Source of the DNA: DATAMF01 sp964472565
Lineage (GTDB): Bacteria; Chloroflexota; Anaerolineae; Aggregatilineales; Aggregatilineaceae
Assembly (NCBI GenBank): GCA_964472565.1
Contig: CAYYNB010000209.1
Span: 1 to 9,299 of the forward strand
Reading direction: 5' to 3'
Length of the DNA stretch: 9,299 bases
Shown: positions 7,262-9,299 of the stretch, one piece after another
Layout of the letters: each line of letters starts with the position of its first letter
How positions within the stretch are numbered: position 1 is the first letter of the stretch
Translations under genes and position numbers: made by a program
The notes under the pieces: generated by a model
What the model saw: the letters and a program-made list of their open reading frames with translations, nothing else
Databases searched by the model: none
What the model was told of the DNA's origin: nothing

Positions 7262-7286
7262 AAAAAGGGCTTTGTAGCCCTTTTTT
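7262..7286 (+). terminator. Rho-independent terminator of the precursor gene
   Basis: A perfect 10-bp stem (AAAAAGGGCT at 7262-7271 pairing with 7276-7285) has a 4-nt TTGT loop and a T run. The A-rich 5' arm makes it potentially bidirectional. The 16 bases at 7281-7296 are identical to those after the terminator at 123-154. Confidence 0.85.
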
Positions 7287-7352
7287 GCTGTCAAAAGCGC
7301 TCTGAAGCGGTAAAGTGGAGAGAAGGTCAAGCATAACCAGGAGGGCGGTGCG

Positions 7353-8120
7353 ATGCAAAAAGTGCTGTGGAGTGTGGAAAGTCTGTTGCTGTTGATCCTG
7401 CTCGTCTGGCTGTGGGAGAACTATCTGGAAGTACGGCAAACGCGGGGAAAGCGGCACAGAAGAAGGCGAAGCGGGCGTGGAATCTGAAACCTCGAACGCC
7501 GAAGGACTGCCCAGACTGCCGGCTGGAGAGCCAGGGAATGCTGCTGGACGTGCAGCGCACGGCGCGTCCTTGGAGCGAAGTCAAGAGTCCGCGGGGACGA
7601 CCCAAGACGCATGCTACGGATGGACAGGCGTGTATGAAGCCGCGCTGTGAGTACTACCAGGACACGGATGCAACCCACCACGCGCTGCGCTGGGATGGAA
7701 CGCGGAACAAATGTGAAGCGACGCCGAGTGTGGAATGTGGGGCGTGCGGGAGTAAACATACGGTACGATTAGGGACGCCGCTGTACCAGCTGAAAACAGC
7801 CAGCGAAAGGGTGACGATGGCGACGCACCTGGCGATGAAAGGGATGAATATCACCGATATCAGCGAGGTGATGGGACACAGCGAGAAGCCGGTGACCCGC
7901 TGGTTGGAACGGAGGGGTCTTCACAGCGAAAAACTACACGAACGGGAGTTCAAAAACCTGGTCGTCGCGCACATTCAGTTGGATGAGCTGGTGAACAAAG
8001 TCCGGCGTCTGGGGCAGCGGGTGTGGGTCTGGACGGCGGAAGATGCCCTCAGCAAAGCCTGGTTAGCCTGGCACATCGGTAAACGCACGCAGGCCGCTGC
8101 CCATCGCATCCTGCGGTTCA
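7353..8120 (+). pseudogene. IS1-like transposase, frame-shifted and 3'-truncated
   Basis: An ATG at 7353 with AGGAGG 8 bp upstream opens a 44-residue frame (to 7487) with a hydrophobic segment (LLLLILLVWLW) and a basic tail. The next frame, reached by a -1 step near 7445-7451, continues with the IS1-like N-terminal half: cysteine pairs CPDC and CGAC with other cysteines suggesting a zinc ribbon, a helix-turn-helix (MNITDISEVMGHSEKPVTRWL) and the first catalytic Asp in IQLDEL. Homology ends after AAAHRIL near 8115; the second Asp and the Glu of the DDE triad are missing. The open frame runs on to 8356, but that tail is antisense to the next transposase and is not family-like. A GTG at 7367 is a poor alternative start without a binding site. 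The protein cannot be an active transposase. Family placement is from memory of IS1-type sequences. Confidence 0.7.
7445..7451 (+). other. Possible -1 frameshift heptamer
   Basis: In the frame starting at 7353 the bases read G GGA AAG, which fits the X XXY YYZ slippery pattern. A -1 slip here joins the hydrophobic N-terminal frame exactly to the zinc-ribbon frame. IS1 elements are known to use programmed -1 frameshifting. Simple mutational decay explains the same layout equally well. Confidence 0.3.
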
Positions 8121-8222
8121 AGGGAAGGGAATGTAAGACAAATCGAAGCAACCAGTGGAGGGCCGAAACAGAGGCAAGCGGTCGAGAATCGGGAGCCGAA
8201 AGCGCCCAGAAGGGTCAGAAAA

Positions 8223-8259
8223 CGCCTGGCTGGCCCCCGTCAGCGGGGGATCAGAGGCG
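8223..8259. other. Strong GC-rich interrupted hairpin
   Basis: CGCCT, CTG and CCCCCG pair with CGGGGG, CAG and AGGCG around a TCAG loop, with small bulges between segments. It lies 33 bp beyond the stop of the minus-strand transposase. No T tract follows on either strand, so it is not a clear terminator. It may be part of the element's subterminal DNA. No family was recognised. Confidence 0.45.
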
Positions 8260-8291
8260 CACCCCTCCGCGGCGAGTGCCGCCTGGGCAAG

Positions 8292-9056
8292 CTAGGCCGA
8301 CGTCGGGATCAGCGGCATCCGCAGCAAGTCACCAACGGTCAGCACGCGGTCGGTGAGACCGAGGGCCATGGCCGGTGTTCGAGGGCGAGACTTGCCGGAC
8401 CGGCCAGGGACGGGCTCCAGCAGGGTTTCATGAGGTCGGGCGAAATGATAATACAAGCGAAACCACTCGACATGGAGCCGTAACATCGGAGCCGATTCTA
8501 AGGCCCAGGTCTGGCGACCCAAGCCCGCCACCCCTTGACGGAACGTCAGATTCAAGCGCTCAATATAGGCCGTTTGAATGGTGCGACGGAAACCCTGCGC
8601 CGTCAACACCTCAAAGAACTCGCTCATCTTGCCCCAGGCCCTGCGCCGGATGGTATACTTGAGCTTCCGCCGCTCGGTCCGTTTGACCCGCTGCGCTAGG
8701 CGAAAGCCGTCTTTCGGTCGCCAATGGTCAACCCGGGCACGAACGGGGCGAAACCACTCACCAAAATGAGCCGTTAGGGCGTAGAAGTAACTCCACCAGC
8801 CATCGGTCATGCAGTTGGGAACGCAGTCGGGGTCGAGCCGCTCGTGCAAATCATGCGCGACCGCATATGAGTCTTCGCGCTTCCGCTCCCCCAGATGCCG
8901 GGTTGGGATAACCTTGGTTATGGGGTCAATCACCAGCCACAGCCAACAAGTCTGCTCGAGGTCCTTCACGTTCGCATACAATTCGTCCAACTGAAGTAAA
9001 GCGAATGTCAACTGCCGGAAGAAGACGTTATGCAATCCCTGACTGTGTTCCCGCAT
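8292..9056 (-). pseudogene. IS1-like DDE transposase lacking its N-terminal DNA-binding part
   Basis: The 254-residue frame holds the full catalytic domain. The triad is seen as Asp24 (LQLDEL), Asp85 (MTDGWW) and Glu166 (YIERLNLTFRQ), with WLWLVIDP and YYHFARPHETL as further family-like blocks. The zinc ribbon and helix-turn-helix expected ahead of LDEL are missing: the frame is open upstream past 9100 but becomes non-homologous around 9063, where the IS1182-like scrap begins. The first Met (9056) has no good binding site and aligns with an internal position of the other IS1-like copy. It differs clearly from the plus-strand copy, so these are two elements of the same family, not a simple duplication. 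Catalytic residues survive, but without DNA-binding domains mobility is unlikely. Confidence 0.75.
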
Positions 9057-9079
9057 GGGATCCTGTTGGCGAACGGGGA

Positions 9080-9286
9080 TCAGGCGGCGAGGCGAGCAAA
9101 AGTAGACTGTCGAGTGGGTGCTACGGGCACCTCATTGAGCCAGGCAATGGCGCGGAGTACATTGAGAGCCGCCGCCGAAGCGAGGTTTTGGAGATGCGTT
9201 TTCGCCAACCCGATATAGCGTGTTTGCCGCAACCCATTCACGCGGTATCCTCTCGAAAAAGCAGGGGAAACCAAAGAAGAAACCAT
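9080..9286 (-). pseudogene. IS1182-like transposase, C-terminal remnant
   Basis: A 68-residue frame. Residues about 15-68 (GLRQTRYIGLAKTHLQNLA onward, through ALNVLRAIAWLNE and TRQSTFARLAA before the stop) resemble the C-terminus of IS1182-type transposases; the natural stop is kept. The whole catalytic domain is missing. The first 14 or so residues (MVSSLVSPAFSRGY) are read from the 51-bp repeat, so the apparent ATG belongs to the repeat and not to the original gene. It is most likely a dead fragment whose upstream part was replaced at the repeat junction near 9245. Confidence 0.65.
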
Positions 9287-9295
9287 TTTCTAACC
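9245..9295 (-). repeat. 51-bp interspersed repeat, copy C (inverted)
   Basis: On the minus strand this reads as the same unit as 5-55, with 2 differences by eye. It ends 4 bp from the right window edge, mirroring copy A. Past its inner boundary the sequence becomes IS1182-like transposase coding DNA, unlike the DNA inside copies A or B. Confidence 0.8.
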
Positions 9296-9299
9296 GCTG

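Larger units (their letters stand above)
7297..9244. mobile_element. Cluster of nested, broken insertion sequences
   Basis: Three transposase remnants fill this stretch without intact neighbours: an IS1-like gene on the plus strand missing its 3' half, an IS1-like gene on the minus strand missing its 5' part, and an IS1182-like C-terminal scrap. No terminal inverted repeats or target duplications could be assigned with confidence, so element borders are approximate. The cluster begins right after the precursor terminator and probably cuts off any further genes of the RiPP locus. Confidence 0.7.

Noticed and set aside
8223..8259. GC-rich hairpin as an integron attC site or terminator
   Set aside because: No attC core sites, no integrase or cassette array, and no T tract on either side.
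8121..8356. C-terminal tail of the plus-strand transposase frame
   Set aside because: Low-complexity Ser/Arg/Gly/Pro-rich translation, partly antisense to the other transposase and unlike any transposase C-terminus.
8375..8662. Plus-strand 95-codon frame
   Set aside because: Shadow of the minus-strand IS1-like transposase, which carries the DDE residues.

Overview
The window looks like chromosomal accessory DNA from a free-living bacterium, most likely a Chloroflexota member. This is an inference from gene style: a PknK-like kinase/ATPase/TPR protein, a soluble PAS histidine kinase, and IS1-like transposases with a zinc ribbon and a hydrophobic N-terminus. No rRNA, tRNA or housekeeping marker confirms it. 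The centre is a small RiPP (ribosomally made, post-translationally modified peptide) locus, flanked on the right by a scrap-yard of broken insertion sequences.

Layout, left to right. Positions 1-470 hold two copies of a 51-bp repeat, a strong terminator and no convincing gene. A cytosolic PAS-type sensor histidine kinase (471-1625, +) follows, with no response regulator beside it. It converges, with a 9-bp gap, on a two-gene minus-strand operon that reads radical SAM enzyme (4733-6838), then a large Ser/Thr kinase/AAA-ATPase/TPR protein (1635-4706). A 99-bp AT-rich divergent promoter region separates the radical SAM gene from a small plus-strand gene (6938-7195). That gene encodes an 85-residue precursor with a nitrile-hydratase-like leader peptide (NHLP). 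It is followed by a tandem repeat/hairpin and a strong terminator.

From about 7300 to the right edge lie three transposase remnants: a plus-strand IS1-like gene with a -1 frame change and a lost 3' half, a minus-strand IS1-like gene lacking its N-terminal DNA-binding part, and a C-terminal IS1182-like scrap. The 51-bp repeat sits at both window edges in inverted orientation.

Working model: the cobalamin/radical SAM enzyme (ribosomal-peptide-maturation radical SAM protein 1 type) binds the NHLP leader, probably through a PqqD-like C-terminal domain, and modifies the acidic, cysteine-free C-terminal core. The co-operonic kinase/ATPase/TPR protein probably senses or regulates; direct phosphorylation of the peptide is only a speculation. 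No protease, exporter or other tailoring enzyme is in view, so the locus is either minimal or cut by the transposon debris and window edges. Enzyme and precursor family calls rest on recognised motifs, not on any search.
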